The notes: a model not told the origin generated them from the sequence alone. 64,000 nucleotides of DNA from Clostridium sp. TW13 (GCF_024345225.1 NZ_BROD01000001.1:3110362-3174361); one strand, 5' to 3'. Counted from the first letter of the stretch, positions 27,611 to 37,310 are shown. A program made the numbers and translations.

Positions 27611-29023
27611 TTATTTATTGTTTCCATTTTCATTTGAACGTTTAATAATCGAAAGAGTTTCAGAAATCCTTCCCCATCTCTCATTTAATTTTTCTATCAT
27701 CTTTAATGTAACAGAAAAACCTAATTCTATCAAAATGTAATATTCTAGCATGTAAAGTAAACTTCTATTATATATAGATAGTTCACTTTCTGTTAAAATT
27801 CTACCTCTTTCTTTAATTGATTCATCATAGTGTATATAATAATTTCTAGTATTAGCAATAACATTGGGAAAATCATAATATTTAATATCTCCTGTATCGA
27901 AATGTATTTGAAATTCAGCTAATAATAAATCTGCCAGTCTACTTTCTAATGTAATGAACTTATAAGAATTTGCCATCAAGAAAGTTATATCCCTTTGAAC
28001 CGATTCTTTAGGTCTATCCTTTAAAATTACTGTTTTTATTCTTTTTCTAAATTCATTTAAATTATTTGTTTTAAAGCGAGAATGATATGTTTCTAATGCT
28101 TGAACTATATTTAAGAAAACTCGTCTACTAGAAATTGTTTTAGAGTGTATGATTTCTAAATATAATTCTATCACAGGTTCAAAAAGCTCATACTTAAAAA
28201 AATACTTTGAAAAACTATCGTTATCAATTAATTCGGAAAGATTAATCCATTTCCTGATTTCTACATAATCATCTTTGCTCTCCTCGTTATTTAAATCACA
28301 ACTAATAATTTCAATTGGTCTTTCTACTTTATCTTTATCATAAATATCATAAATGTTACTTGAACACCCTATTAATTTGCTTGTATATATATTTCTTAAT
28401 GTAGAAAGTTCAATTAATCTTTTTATCTTATTAAATAATTCTACAAACTTGTCAATAGATTCTTCATTTTTAAATGTAATCTCTATATTACCACTTTGAT
28501 CTAGAACTATCTTTTCTTTTAAAACGTCAGAAGAAACAACTGGCAAAGTACTGCTTTCTACCCAATATTCAACAATAAATTCATCATTTCTATAAACTTC
28601 TTTTTTTACATCATCATTATGTGACAATTCAAAATCATCACTAATTTTATATGCAGAAATTCCTCCCCATGCCAATATATTCCTCACTCTAAAATTTAAT
28701 CTAATCAGTTCTAGATTTTTATCCTCTTTTCCTCCTACACCTTTAAACAAATATTTAGAACCGTAAGTATAAACACTTCTCCCTTCCGATATATTCTTAC
28801 TCATCCTTTGTCTTTTACAATTCATTAGTGAAAATTTAAATCCTGTACTAAGCTCTCCTGCTAAGAAATCGATATTAATAGGTAAAGCCAAAAAACTTGC
28901 TAATGCTTTTTTTATACTGATATCTATTAATATACCACCTTCATTTTCATTTATATAAAGATCACATCTATAATCTTGTTCATTGAAGTATACCTTACCA
29001 CTTCCTATATAATCTAATTCCAT
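27611..29023 (-). CDS. ApeA-like HEPN abortive-infection protein
   Basis: 470 aa. The N-terminal half (about 1-190) is beta-rich and resembles ApeA N-terminal domains; the C-terminal helical half includes FLNIVQALETYHSR (about 300) and ends in a HEPN domain. The HEPN RNase motif Rx4H is seen as RNYYIH (Arg393, His398), so ribonuclease activity is plausible. ApeA-type proteins are single-gene anti-phage systems that cut tRNA after sensing infection; that function is inferred. Monocistronic, ribosome site GAGGTG, flanked on the 3' side by both repeat families. Confidence 0.75.
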   Translation of the reverse strand: MELDYIGSGKVYFNEQDYRCDLYINENEGGILIDISIKKALASFLALPINIDFLAGELSTGFKFSLMNCKRQRMSKNISEGRSVYTYGSKYLFKGVGGKEDKNLELIRLNFRVRNILAWGGISAYKISDDFELSHNDDVKKEVYRNDEFIVEYWVESSTLPVVSSDVLKEKIVLDQSGNIEITFKNEESIDKFVELFNKIKRLIELSTLRNIYTSKLIGCSSNIYDIYDKDKVERPIEIISCDLNNEESKDDYVEIRKWINLSELIDNDSFSKYFFKYELFEPVIELYLEIIHSKTISSRRVFLNIVQALETYHSRFKTNNLNEFRKRIKTVILKDRPKESVQRDITFLMANSYKFITLESRLADLLLAEFQIHFDTGDIKYYDFPNVIANTRNYYIHYDESIKERGRILTESELSIYNRSLLYMLEYYILIELGFSVTLKMIEKLNERWGRISETLSIIKRSNENGNNK

Positions 29024-29133
29024 TTTTACACCTCAACCTTTTTCTACATTTGTTTGCTTTTGCTAACTATATTATATATTCCCACGGGTCATATACCCTA
29101 ATAGCATTATAACATATTCTGTAAATACATTCT

Positions 29134-29325
29134 TACTTATGATACGATGTTTTCAGTGAAAAAACAACCTTAAACAAGTTATATCAATACCTAAGAGTAA
29201 AAACTGCATTTACTTATGGTACACTTCATTATAATTAATCATAAATCCAAACAAGTAAAAAAATCCACGACATCTCTGTCGTGGATTTCAATAGTTGAGG
29301 CGAAGCATGGCAGGCAAAATCCACA
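29134..29325. repeat. Composite cassette repeat copy B/I
   Basis: About 190 bases in register with 35.30-35.46 and 47.52-47.71 kb: a CTTATGATACG block, CCTTAAACAAGTTATATCAA, the TTTACTTATGGTAC block, then hairpin TCCACGACATCTCTGTCGTGGA cut here as stem TCCACGAC/GTCGTGGA, and finally GGCGAAGCATGG...AAAATCCAC. Lies 3' of the 270-aa membrane protein gene. Confidence 0.75.
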
Positions 29326-29554
29326 ATTCACACCATAATTACGCTCTGGTTTATTAATCAGAGCCAATAGCAAACATATTCCTTATTTAGTTATACTCAG
29401 TAATTTATCAAAACCTCCTTTTGATGAACATCCAGCATATCCACCCTTTAAATTCATTTTTCATATCTATTTATTTCTTTATCAGCAAATTTATTTAACC
29501 AAATTAAACTTATATTTAGCCAGTCTTTCTTGTTTTATCTTTTGAGAAATCTTC

Positions 29555-30367
29555 CTATTTATTTGGAATTTTCACCTCATTATACTCTACACAAAGAAAT
29601 TTACAAAATTGAATAAATTTGATTTTAAATAAAACTTTATACTGCTCCTTCCTAACAGCTCCATCTTCATCACAATATTCAATTGAAATATATAATACTG
29701 GTGGTTTTAATGGTAAATTGTTTTTAATATTTTCATATACGCTAGCCATTTTTGAAAATTCTTGCTCTTCAAAATTTATAAAATATGAAGTATTAAATAA
29801 ACAACTAACAATTACTCCATTAATAGTTTGATTAAGTGGTAATCTAACCCTTTCACCTGATTCTAAAATTGGGATTTTATATGATTGTATTAATAAATCA
29901 TCAAGTGTTTTATTCTCATAGTTCTCTAAAAGTAATGATTCAGATATCCAAAACATATTTTTAGTAGTCAATAAACACTCTTCTTTTTTTAGATTGAATT
30001 CTATATTTACATCCTTTGCAAATGAATATCCAACATTAATAATATTAATATTCATCTCATCAACTAATTGTTGTAAATATCCATTTCTATAATTAATTAT
30101 ATTTTTGTATGAATTAATCTCCGAATAGACTTCAGGATTAAAGATTCTACATTCTCTTTTTTCTGCTTTAATTGCTAATTTGGGTATCCTTCTTTCGTTT
30201 ACAGTAATATTTACATTGTTACTATTTATGTTGTTGCTTATTGAAAAATTCTTCTTCTTTGTATTTAATATATTTCTAACTAGTGTGCCCATACCAATTA
30301 TAACTATAATTCCAATTCCACTAAAAATCCACTCTTTATTATCAATTAAGTAATCTAATATTTTCAA
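29555..30367 (-). CDS. Membrane-anchored protein of unknown function (accessory region)
   Basis: 270 aa with one N-terminal transmembrane helix (about 13-31, WIFSGIGIIVIIGMGTLV) and a soluble domain of about 210 aa on the cytoplasmic side by charge. No catalytic motif or known family recognised. The start is TTG at 30367 with TTTGGAG 13 bases upstream, so translation may be weak. Sits alone between two repeat copies, like a self-contained cassette, among defence-type genes; it could be an effector or a sensor but there is no direct evidence. Confidence 0.5.
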   Translation of the reverse strand: MKILDYLIDNKEWIFSGIGIIVIIGMGTLVRNILNTKKKNFSISNNINSNNVNITVNERRIPKLAIKAEKRECRIFNPEVYSEINSYKNIINYRNGYLQQLVDEMNINIINVGYSFAKDVNIEFNLKKEECLLTTKNMFWISESLLLENYENKTLDDLLIQSYKIPILESGERVRLPLNQTINGVIVSCLFNTSYFINFEEQEFSKMASVYENIKNNLPLKPPVLYISIEYCDEDGAVRKEQYKVLFKIKFIQFCKFLCVEYNEVKIPNK

Positions 30368-30494
30368 AATATATTAACTCTCCAAATCTAAATAAAATTC
30401 TTCCTATTATCTATTGCAGTATATTTTCTTCTTATTTCCAACGTAAATATAATTGAACTTTTTAGATAATTTTAACATTAAATTTTATTTATGA

Positions 30495-30620
30495 CTATTA
30501 TTTACGATACGGTATTTTCATACACATAACCCGCCTTAATCATGTATTATCAATAGTTGAGGCTAAAAACCGCACTTATTTGTGATACGGTTCACCGTAT
30601 CAGTAGCAAGTGAGGTTTTT
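30495..30620. repeat. Composite cassette repeat copy H
   Basis: Contains a TTTACGATACGGTATTTTCA block, a shortened CAATAGTTGAGGC segment of the tmRNA-tail family, and the complete hairpin GATACGG..CCGTATC followed by AAGTGAGGTTTTT. Ends one base before the stop codon of the PD-(D/E)xK gene, so it doubles as that gene's terminator region. Confidence 0.7.
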
Positions 30621-30621
30621 A

Positions 30622-32181
30622 TTATTTAATTAGTTTAAAGCTATACTGTGGTATAATTATTTCATATCCAAAAAGAGAAAATTCTATATATTCTTTTCTT
30701 TCTTCAAAATTCATCATTTTATTTTTATCATTTAATAAAATTCTCACTAACTCCATTCCATTATTATTATTCATCAACTCAATGTAATGATTTATTAGAA
30801 GTATATGAGTTGGTAAATTATTATTTATTCCTGTTCCTATAGAATAATTAGTTAATATAAAATAATCTATTTTATTTGGTATAATCATATCGTATTCATG
30901 GCCAAAATACTCACTTAAAATAGATTCTAATTTACTATTAACATATTTTTTAGCTTCTTCTACTTGTTTGTAAGCCTTTTCTAACATGTTATCTAAATTA
31001 TTAATATCTCGTGTAGATTCTACTGGAATTTTGTACTTTAACTCTATAACTTGCAAATGATTAACTTCAGAATCATAAACTAACAAATCCATACCCGGAA
31101 TATTTTTTTTAGATTTATCAATACCATACCCAATTAAATACCTTTCATTTATACCATCCTTTATTTTTTCCCTTTCTTCTTCTTCAAAATTATTTTGAGC
31201 AAAATCAAAATTTGAAGATTCTTTTTTGGCTAATAATCTCATTGCATTTGCTTCTGGTCTTGAAAGATTAAAAATTCCTTCCGATACAATTAGCTTATTG
31301 TTTGAAATAGGGACAAAATAAGATAAAGATACATCACTATTTTTATCTGAAAATTTATATGTAAAGAAATTTATTATACTTTCTATTTTCTTATGTTTTA
31401 TTTTAGTCCTGTTTACTAGTGTTTGTATCCATTCGCTCTTTTGTAAACATAATAAACCTGAATCACCTGGCAATATAATATTTACTCTATATTTATAATT
31501 ACTTAAAATTTTCTCAGCAAAAAGTTTTGTTAACTCACTAGAAAAAATCCTATAATCCTCCAAATTAAATCCATCAAACTCCATACTAAATGAGCAATTA
31601 AAATCTAATTGATGTGCATAGCTCATAACTTCCGTTAAATTGCGCTTATCAATATTTGAGTTGTTCATCATTTCTTTCAATTTAGCGTCATCAATCATTC
31701 TACAAACAGTGTCATAGAACAGATGAATCTTATATGTTTCTTCATTTCTATAGTTGAAATTTAATCTTCTGTCAACTCTATTATAGATAACCTTCTTTCT
31801 TGTATTCATTTCCCACATATCATGAAATTTTTCATATAAATATGCGTTACCCATTAAATTATATATATCATCAGCAACAATTTCTTTCTTGTTAATAATT
31901 GATTTACTTTCACAGAAAATTGAACACCATCTAAATATCCATTTAAGAGATTCTTGTATAAATGAAATTGTATCTATATTAGTTAAACTTATATTACAAA
32001 CTCTTCTTATCCCCTCCTGTTGTTCATAATCTCCTTTAGTATCTAGAAAACTATTGAGAACTCCAAACTTCTCTATCACACTTAAAACTGCGTCTTCAGT
32101 TGATAGTTTAAATAACTTATTCTCTTTTATCTCATACTCTATATTTTGCTTTATATTATATAGCTCTTCATAATGGTTCAA
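30622..32181 (-). CDS. Putative PD-(D/E)xK nuclease, uncharacterised
   Basis: 519 aa, soluble. The C-terminal third has a PD-(D/E)xK-like core: PGMDLLVYDS (Asp365) and VIELKYKI (Glu380, Lys382), the usual spacing for restriction-type nucleases. The N-terminal 300 residues are mainly helical and not recognised; they may be a sensor or target-binding region. Start is TTG at 32181 with AAGGGGGAG just upstream. Lies in a defence-type cluster with a cassette repeat directly 3'. A stand-alone anti-phage or restriction role is inferred only. Confidence 0.65.
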   Translation of the reverse strand: MNHYEELYNIKQNIEYEIKENKLFKLSTEDAVLSVIEKFGVLNSFLDTKGDYEQQEGIRRVCNISLTNIDTISFIQESLKWIFRWCSIFCESKSIINKKEIVADDIYNLMGNAYLYEKFHDMWEMNTRKKVIYNRVDRRLNFNYRNEETYKIHLFYDTVCRMIDDAKLKEMMNNSNIDKRNLTEVMSYAHQLDFNCSFSMEFDGFNLEDYRIFSSELTKLFAEKILSNYKYRVNIILPGDSGLLCLQKSEWIQTLVNRTKIKHKKIESIINFFTYKFSDKNSDVSLSYFVPISNNKLIVSEGIFNLSRPEANAMRLLAKKESSNFDFAQNNFEEEEREKIKDGINERYLIGYGIDKSKKNIPGMDLLVYDSEVNHLQVIELKYKIPVESTRDINNLDNMLEKAYKQVEEAKKYVNSKLESILSEYFGHEYDMIIPNKIDYFILTNYSIGTGINNNLPTHILLINHYIELMNNNNGMELVRILLNDKNKMMNFEERKEYIEFSLFGYEIIIPQYSFKLIK

Positions 32182-32336
32182 AATATCTCCCCCTTAAACT
32201 CATATACCTTTCACATTCTAAGAAATTATCTATATTTATAAGTTAATTTTATTTTTGTAACATAATTATAACATTTTAACTTATATAGTAATATCTAAAT
32301 TCAATACATTTAATCCAACTTTTCTTAAAATATAAG

Positions 32337-32369
32337 AAGAAGGAGTACCCATTACAGATACTCCTTCTT
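32337..32369 (-). terminator. Terminator at the recombinase relic
   Basis: Perfect 11-bp stem AAGAAGGAGTA/TACTCCTTCTT starting at the relic's stop codon. Probably the original terminator of the recombinase gene. Confidence 0.7.
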
Positions 32370-32960
32370 ATTTACCTAAATATTCTATTAAACTATCATT
32401 TATTTTTAATTTTATTGAGTTAATATTTCTTAGCTCTTCCAGTGTTATTTCTGAAATTATCATGTGTAACAACTTCTTCTTTTGCTCTCTTGTAATGTTA
32501 CTGCTTAAGACTCTACTAAAATTCTCTAGTATGCTCTTAATGAATTCATACGGTATTTGCTCACTTACATCATCTGATAATGTTATTATTAATGAAGCTT
32601 TGTGTTCTTCAAGCTCTCTAACAATATCATTTAATTCTTCTTTTCTAATTAAAAATTCATCCTTAGTTATAATTTCATCTTCATAAGCTTCAAATATCTT
32701 CTTTTTCTTCTTATCTAATTTTTCTAATTCTTTATCGATTTTCTCTAGCTGCTTCTTGGCTGGATTTATCTTATTAGCTCTTTCCTTGTTTACATTAGCA
32801 ACTATAGCGTTAATATATCTTTTATTGAACCTATGGAAACCATATTACCTTTTTTAGACTTATAATCAAATTTATTAAGGTTGCTTGTTATTGCTTTATA
32901 ACCTTTACCATTGGCATATTCATTATAAATAAACCTAACCGCTTCTGCTTCGAACTGTTA
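32368..32960 (-). pseudogene. Relic of a large serine recombinase
   Basis: Minus-strand translation shows EAEAVRFIYNEYANGKGYKA then SKKGNMVSIGSIKDIL, the region after the catalytic domain of large serine recombinases. After a frameshift/deletion comes the coiled-coil tail NPAKKQLEKIDKELEKLKDK...ITKDEFLIRKEELN, ending in a stop at 32368. The catalytic N-terminal domain and the zinc ribbon between the two parts are missing. It marks a former integrative element inside the accessory region and is the only mobile-element enzyme seen in the window. Confidence 0.8.
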
Positions 32961-33127
32961 GAGCTTTTAATTTTTTCAGCAAAGAGAAAGGGCTTAAACC
33001 TTCGGTATGGCTGATATTGAGTTAGGTGTATAGATAGCTGTTTTTGTCAAATCCTACTTAAAATAATATTTATTGTGTTTAGAACTTCGTTACTTTTTTC
33101 ATCTCTAGACATATACTCCAATTTTAG

Positions 33128-33184
33128 TAAAAACCCCATTTACTTATGATACGGTTCTCCGTAACACCTTTAAGTGAGGTTTTT
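33128..33184. repeat. GATACGG-family hairpin repeat copy K
   Basis: AAAACCCC..TTTACTTATGATACGG, loop, CCGTAAC..AAGTGAGGTTTTT. It overlaps the last bases of the HNH gene, so it may be part of that transcript's terminator. Near-identical to the copy at 44.77 kb. Confidence 0.75.
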
Positions 33185-33941
33185 AATCATTATTTATATT
33201 ATTTAGTATTTTCTTCGCTTCTAAATACTCTTGACTTTTCTCTAAAAATCTCTTGCTAAATAATGAGTATTTTTCACTTTTATCTCCTAACTCTTCAATT
33301 GTTTCAATAGATTCTTTGAGTTTACGTATTTTATTGGATTTAATTCTATCGGTAGATGCTTGTTCAATTTCTTTTAAACACTGTGATAATTTTTGCTGAT
33401 ACTCAGATAATCTAACTAATAGGTCTGCCCTTGCTTTCAATAATCTAGTTCCATTTAAGCTACATACATCTATTGTTAATAATGCTTTTTCATAATACTC
33501 TGTTTCCTGTTTTGCTACCATATTAATTAAACTAAAATCTATATACTTTTCAGTATCATCAATTGATGGGTTTAATATTGGCTCTTTAATTGTATCATGA
33601 TTAGATTTTGAATCATTACATTTTCTACAAATAGGTAATAAATTATTCCACTCAAATGTAAGCTTATGATATAAAGATTTAGGAGCAAAATGTTCTACCT
33701 CTAGATTTCCTCCTTCTGAAGGTATACACTCGCAAAATGCACATTTTCTACAACTTGCTTTTGCCAACTCATCTTGTATGTCTTTCAACCTATAATACTT
33801 TAATAAATTTTCTTTCTCAGCTTTAGGAATTTTTGAATATGAACCATATTTATTCACAGCATCATCCAAATTTTTTGTCCACTCACTACAATTATCTTTT
33901 AATACACTTGGTGGTTCAGCTGACTTATTTATTCTAATCAT
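33183..33941 (-). CDS. ptuB: HNH endonuclease, Septu PtuB-like (TIGR02646 type)
   Basis: 252 aa HNH nuclease. The domain has a CxxC pair (CRKCAFCEC, about 61-69), LEVEHFAPKS with the catalytic His, and LPICRKCNDSKSNHD, matching the TIGR02646/PtuB family. It starts one base after the ATPase stop codon, with GGAGG inside the ATPase gene, so the pair is coupled. In Septu systems PtuA and PtuB form a complex that degrades nucleic acid during phage infection. No reverse transcriptase is present, so this is not a retron-linked Septu. Confidence 0.85.
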   Translation of the reverse strand: MIRINKSAEPPSVLKDNCSEWTKNLDDAVNKYGSYSKIPKAEKENLLKYYRLKDIQDELAKASCRKCAFCECIPSEGGNLEVEHFAPKSLYHKLTFEWNNLLPICRKCNDSKSNHDTIKEPILNPSIDDTEKYIDFSLINMVAKQETEYYEKALLTIDVCSLNGTRLLKARADLLVRLSEYQQKLSQCLKEIEQASTDRIKSNKIRKLKESIETIEELGDKSEKYSLFSKRFLEKSQEYLEAKKILNNINND

Positions 33942-33942
33942 A

Positions 33943-35193
33943 TTAATCCTCCAACTGTAATTCTGCTAATTTTATTTTGAATACTGAAATTATTGTATCA
34001 GATGGATGCGCTACTTCTTCAAGATTTTGTATTATCTCCTTTAGTCTAGAAATATTTTTTTCTTCAATATTCTTCATACCTTCACTAATCAAGACTTCAT
34101 ATACTTTATTAGATAAACTTTTTACCCCCATTACATCCTCCAATATTTGGTCAGTATTCCATCCACTATAATTTCTATTATTATTAGTTACATTTATAAC
34201 ATCACTATCAATCCTATCTAAAATTATTATTTCACCCTCACTCGCAGTAGCTATCATATGTGGTGAATGAGTTGTGACTATAAACTGTATATTAGGAAAT
34301 ATAGTTTGCAAAGAACTCTTTAATGTTAATTGCCACTCTGGATGTAAATGTACATCTAATTCATCAATTATTACAGTTCCTTTAGCATTCTTTACTATCA
34401 TGTCATCTCCAGTATTAGTTCTTTCTATCCATTCAAAAATACTTAAAACAATTGATAATACCGATTGAAAACCAGATGATAACTCTTCTAAATAACAAAT
34501 TCTATCATTAACTTTAAATTTAGGTTCTAATTCTCTTTCGATTGAGACAAATTCAAAATCTACATTAGATGGACCTAATTTACTCAAATTAAAAATTAAC
34601 CACTCCCAGTTTTGCTTTTCTATAATTGCCCAATCCTTATCAATTTGAAAATATCTATTAATCATCCATTGTTTAACATTTGGTAAAATCCCACCATTCA
34701 AATTATGCGCTGCATTTCCTATATATTCCTGTCTAGAGTCGTTAAGATTTATTTCTCTTCTCATTCCTTCAATAGCTTTATATTCTATTCTCCTAAATGC
34801 GCCTAAAACCATTGGACAAAAATTAACTTTATTTATATCAAAGCGATAATATGTATTCCTCACTCCATCACTAGGTGGTTGTATCAAAGTGTTTATATCT
34901 GGATTACTTCTATATAAATTTTTGATATTACAATATTGTCTATTCGGGACTACTCCTATTCTATCTACTTCATCATTTTGCAATATATCTATCCAAGTTT
35001 CAAAACTTTCTTCGTATCTTGAATCCTCCTGCGAACTTCCAGAATAAGACAAAATTATAGCTCTTAGCAATGATGTTTTTCCACATCCATTTTTGCCAAC
35101 TATAAAATTAAATCCTTTATTAAACTCTACATCTAATTCATTAAAACACCTAAATCCTTTTACATGCAACTTTTTGATATAACTATTACTCAT
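33943..35193 (-). CDS. ptuA: AAA/ABC-type ATPase, Septu PtuA-like
   Basis: 416 aa SMC/OLD-like ATPase. Walker A VGKNGCGKTS at about 32-41, ABC signature in LEELSSGFQS, Walker B TVIIDELDVHLHPEW and H-loop VTTHSPHMIA are all present, so ATP binding and hydrolysis should be intact. N-terminal YIKKLHVKGFRCF is typical of the family. First gene of a two-gene operon with the PtuB-like HNH nuclease. Ribosome site AAGGGGGATATTT. Role as Septu sensor/scaffold follows from the pair architecture. Confidence 0.85.
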   Translation of the reverse strand: MSNSYIKKLHVKGFRCFNELDVEFNKGFNFIVGKNGCGKTSLLRAIILSYSGSSQEDSRYEESFETWIDILQNDEVDRIGVVPNRQYCNIKNLYRSNPDINTLIQPPSDGVRNTYYRFDINKVNFCPMVLGAFRRIEYKAIEGMRREINLNDSRQEYIGNAAHNLNGGILPNVKQWMINRYFQIDKDWAIIEKQNWEWLIFNLSKLGPSNVDFEFVSIERELEPKFKVNDRICYLEELSSGFQSVLSIVLSIFEWIERTNTGDDMIVKNAKGTVIIDELDVHLHPEWQLTLKSSLQTIFPNIQFIVTTHSPHMIATASEGEIIILDRIDSDVINVTNNNRNYSGWNTDQILEDVMGVKSLSNKVYEVLISEGMKNIEEKNISRLKEIIQNLEEVAHPSDTIISVFKIKLAELQLED

Positions 35194-35300
35194 AAATATC
35201 CCCCTTATTTATCTATATCTCAACTAAATTAAATTATATAACATAATTTAATTTTATCATACACTTCCATTTTAAAACTATATAATATTCTATTTCCAGT

Positions 35301-35455
35301 AGTTTATGATGCAGTATTTTCACACATAAAAATAGCCTTAAGCAAGTCGTATCAATGCTTAAGACTATAAACCTCATTTACTTATGATACGGTTCATTAT
35401 GAGCAATCCTAAATTCATTGGTTGAGGCGATACATGACCTTTAAAATCCACACAC
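35301..35455. repeat. Composite cassette repeat copy G
   Basis: GTTTATGATGCAGTATTTTC, then ATAGCCTTAAGCAAGTCGTA, ACCTCATTTACTTATGATAC, CAATCCTAAAT and GGCGATACATGACCTTTAAA with AATCCAC. Collinear with 47.52-47.71 kb but lacking the central hairpin. Lies 66 bp 3' of the kinase gene. Confidence 0.75.
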
Positions 35456-35520
35456 CATTTCTCAACAATTAATACACTTCTATAGTCACTAACTCCTGAT
35501 TACTTCTTTTATTATCTAAA

Positions 35521-37098
35521 TCATCTATATTCATAACCTTCGTGATAAGATAATTCTGAACGAATATGTCCATCAATTGATGAGTTATTTTTTAAGCTAT
35601 TAGAAGCTGACTTTATACTATATCTGCCCACATTTGATGCCACGTATTCTATAATCTTAGCAGCCTCAATGTTTATTTCATCATTCGCATTTTTTCTTTC
35701 ATTAATTAGTTCAATAGCCCAGTATGCTACAACATCATAATCATCCCACTTATGATGCCTTGCTTGCATTGTACTTGATATATTTCGTATCTCTCTTAGA
35801 GCAACTTCAAACGATATGCTTATTATACTAACAAATGTACAACAAATTCTCTGTCCTATTTCTACAACTAAATTCCACATCAGAACACCTTCAGTATCCT
35901 TATTCAAAAGACTAACAAGTTGAACAACATCAAACTTTTTTGTTTCATTATATTGAACTAATATCGTTTTAAGTATTTCATCTGGAGACTCATATTTTAA
36001 TCTTTCACATATACTAACTATATCTTCATACATTTGTTCAATGCTCTCATATCTATTTTCAGGGTTTGATGCAGTGGCTTTGTATATGACTGAAGAGTAT
36101 TTATGCGGAGTTCCTGACATATCTTCATTCACTACATAATCGATTGTTTTTGCTAAAGAAAACATATCTGTTATAAAGTTACCATCTTTCAATGCAAACA
36201 GCTGTAATGGATCCGTGAACCATGCTCGTCCAACCATATGAGTTGAAGTTGTTTGATGAGAATACCTGCTTGATATATCTTTTGCTAATCCAAAATCAGT
36301 AACAACCCATTCGTTAGAATAATTTCTTAAGATATTACCTGGATGAAAGTCTCTATGTTTAATCCCTTTACTATGGAGATATTTCATGCATTCAGCGCAT
36401 CTAATTATAATCTCATCTTTTTCAGCTTCCGATAAATTATTTGTTTTTATATAATCTTCCAATGAAATACTCGCTTTCTCCATAGAGTAAACTAGTGATT
36501 TTGAATCATAATCAAATACTTTAATCGTATAACCGCTATCATTTTCCTTTTCCATTATATCAAATTCTCTTTTAAATCTATGCACTGAACCTACATCTGC
36601 TTTTTCAACAGTATTTAATACTTTGTAAACCACTGCCCTATCTTCTGAGGAATTGTAAACTGTACAAAAACCACCTTCACCCATTTTATCATATTGTTTA
36701 AAAGCAACACTTTTAATAAAAATCTTACTGTTATCTATTCCAAACTCTTGATTTCTAATACTCCATAATGAGTTTAAGGTTGTAATAATTTTATCCTTCA
36801 GTAAAAAGATATTATATCCAGCTTCTGTTAACTCATATATTCTATTTTCTATATATTTATTAAAATAAAAGTCTATAAATAGAACCAATTTATCGTCCAT
36901 AGCCAGTTGTATTAAAAATTCAATAAATACTTCTAACCTGTATTCTTGTTTATCTAAAATTGATGTATCAAACTGCATCTCATAACAACATTCATATAAT
37001 GCAGTTTCATCAATTACAATCAACTCTGGCAAAATAAGATTTCCTGTACCAGAGAATAATTTTGCTATATTTATCAAATCACCCTTATTATAATCCAT
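35521..37098 (-). CDS. Eukaryotic-type Ser/Thr protein kinase of the accessory region
   Basis: 525 aa. A novel-looking N-terminal domain (about 1-130) precedes a protein kinase domain (about 136-370): Gly-rich loop GEGGFCTVY (140-148), ATP Lys159 in VVYKVL, catalytic HRDFHPGN (248-255) and DFG at 268-270 (TDFGLAKD). The C-terminal 150 residues are helical and not recognised. There is no membrane helix or PASTA domain, so this is not the housekeeping PrkC. Its place between repeats in a defence-rich cluster suggests an anti-phage kinase, but the target is unknown. Ribosome site AAAGGATG. Confidence 0.8.
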   Translation of the reverse strand: MDYNKGDLINIAKLFSGTGNLILPELIVIDETALYECCYEMQFDTSILDKQEYRLEVFIEFLIQLAMDDKLVLFIDFYFNKYIENRIYELTEAGYNIFLLKDKIITTLNSLWSIRNQEFGIDNSKIFIKSVAFKQYDKMGEGGFCTVYNSSEDRAVVYKVLNTVEKADVGSVHRFKREFDIMEKENDSGYTIKVFDYDSKSLVYSMEKASISLEDYIKTNNLSEAEKDEIIIRCAECMKYLHSKGIKHRDFHPGNILRNYSNEWVVTDFGLAKDISSRYSHQTTSTHMVGRAWFTDPLQLFALKDGNFITDMFSLAKTIDYVVNEDMSGTPHKYSSVIYKATASNPENRYESIEQMYEDIVSICERLKYESPDEILKTILVQYNETKKFDVVQLVSLLNKDTEGVLMWNLVVEIGQRICCTFVSIISISFEVALREIRNISSTMQARHHKWDDYDVVAYWAIELINERKNANDEINIEAAKIIEYVASNVGRYSIKSASNSLKNNSSIDGHIRSELSYHEGYEYR

Positions 37099-37310
37099 TG
37101 TATTTCACATCCTTTAATCATCTCTCTTGACATAAATTAATTCAATATTATATTCTAACTCCTCCGGTATCTGTACGATAGTTTTGTTTACAATATTTAT
37201 AATATCTTCAATTTTTAATGGTATTATTTACACATTATATCATTTTTTCTTATGTATAGAAATGTATTTCTATAATTGATTGTTATTTTATAATCATTTG
37301 AATTACTATT

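Noticed and set aside
29342-29365. Stem GCTCTG/CAGAGC upstream of the 270-aa protein's stop
   Set aside because: Short, no T-run on either strand; not called a terminator.
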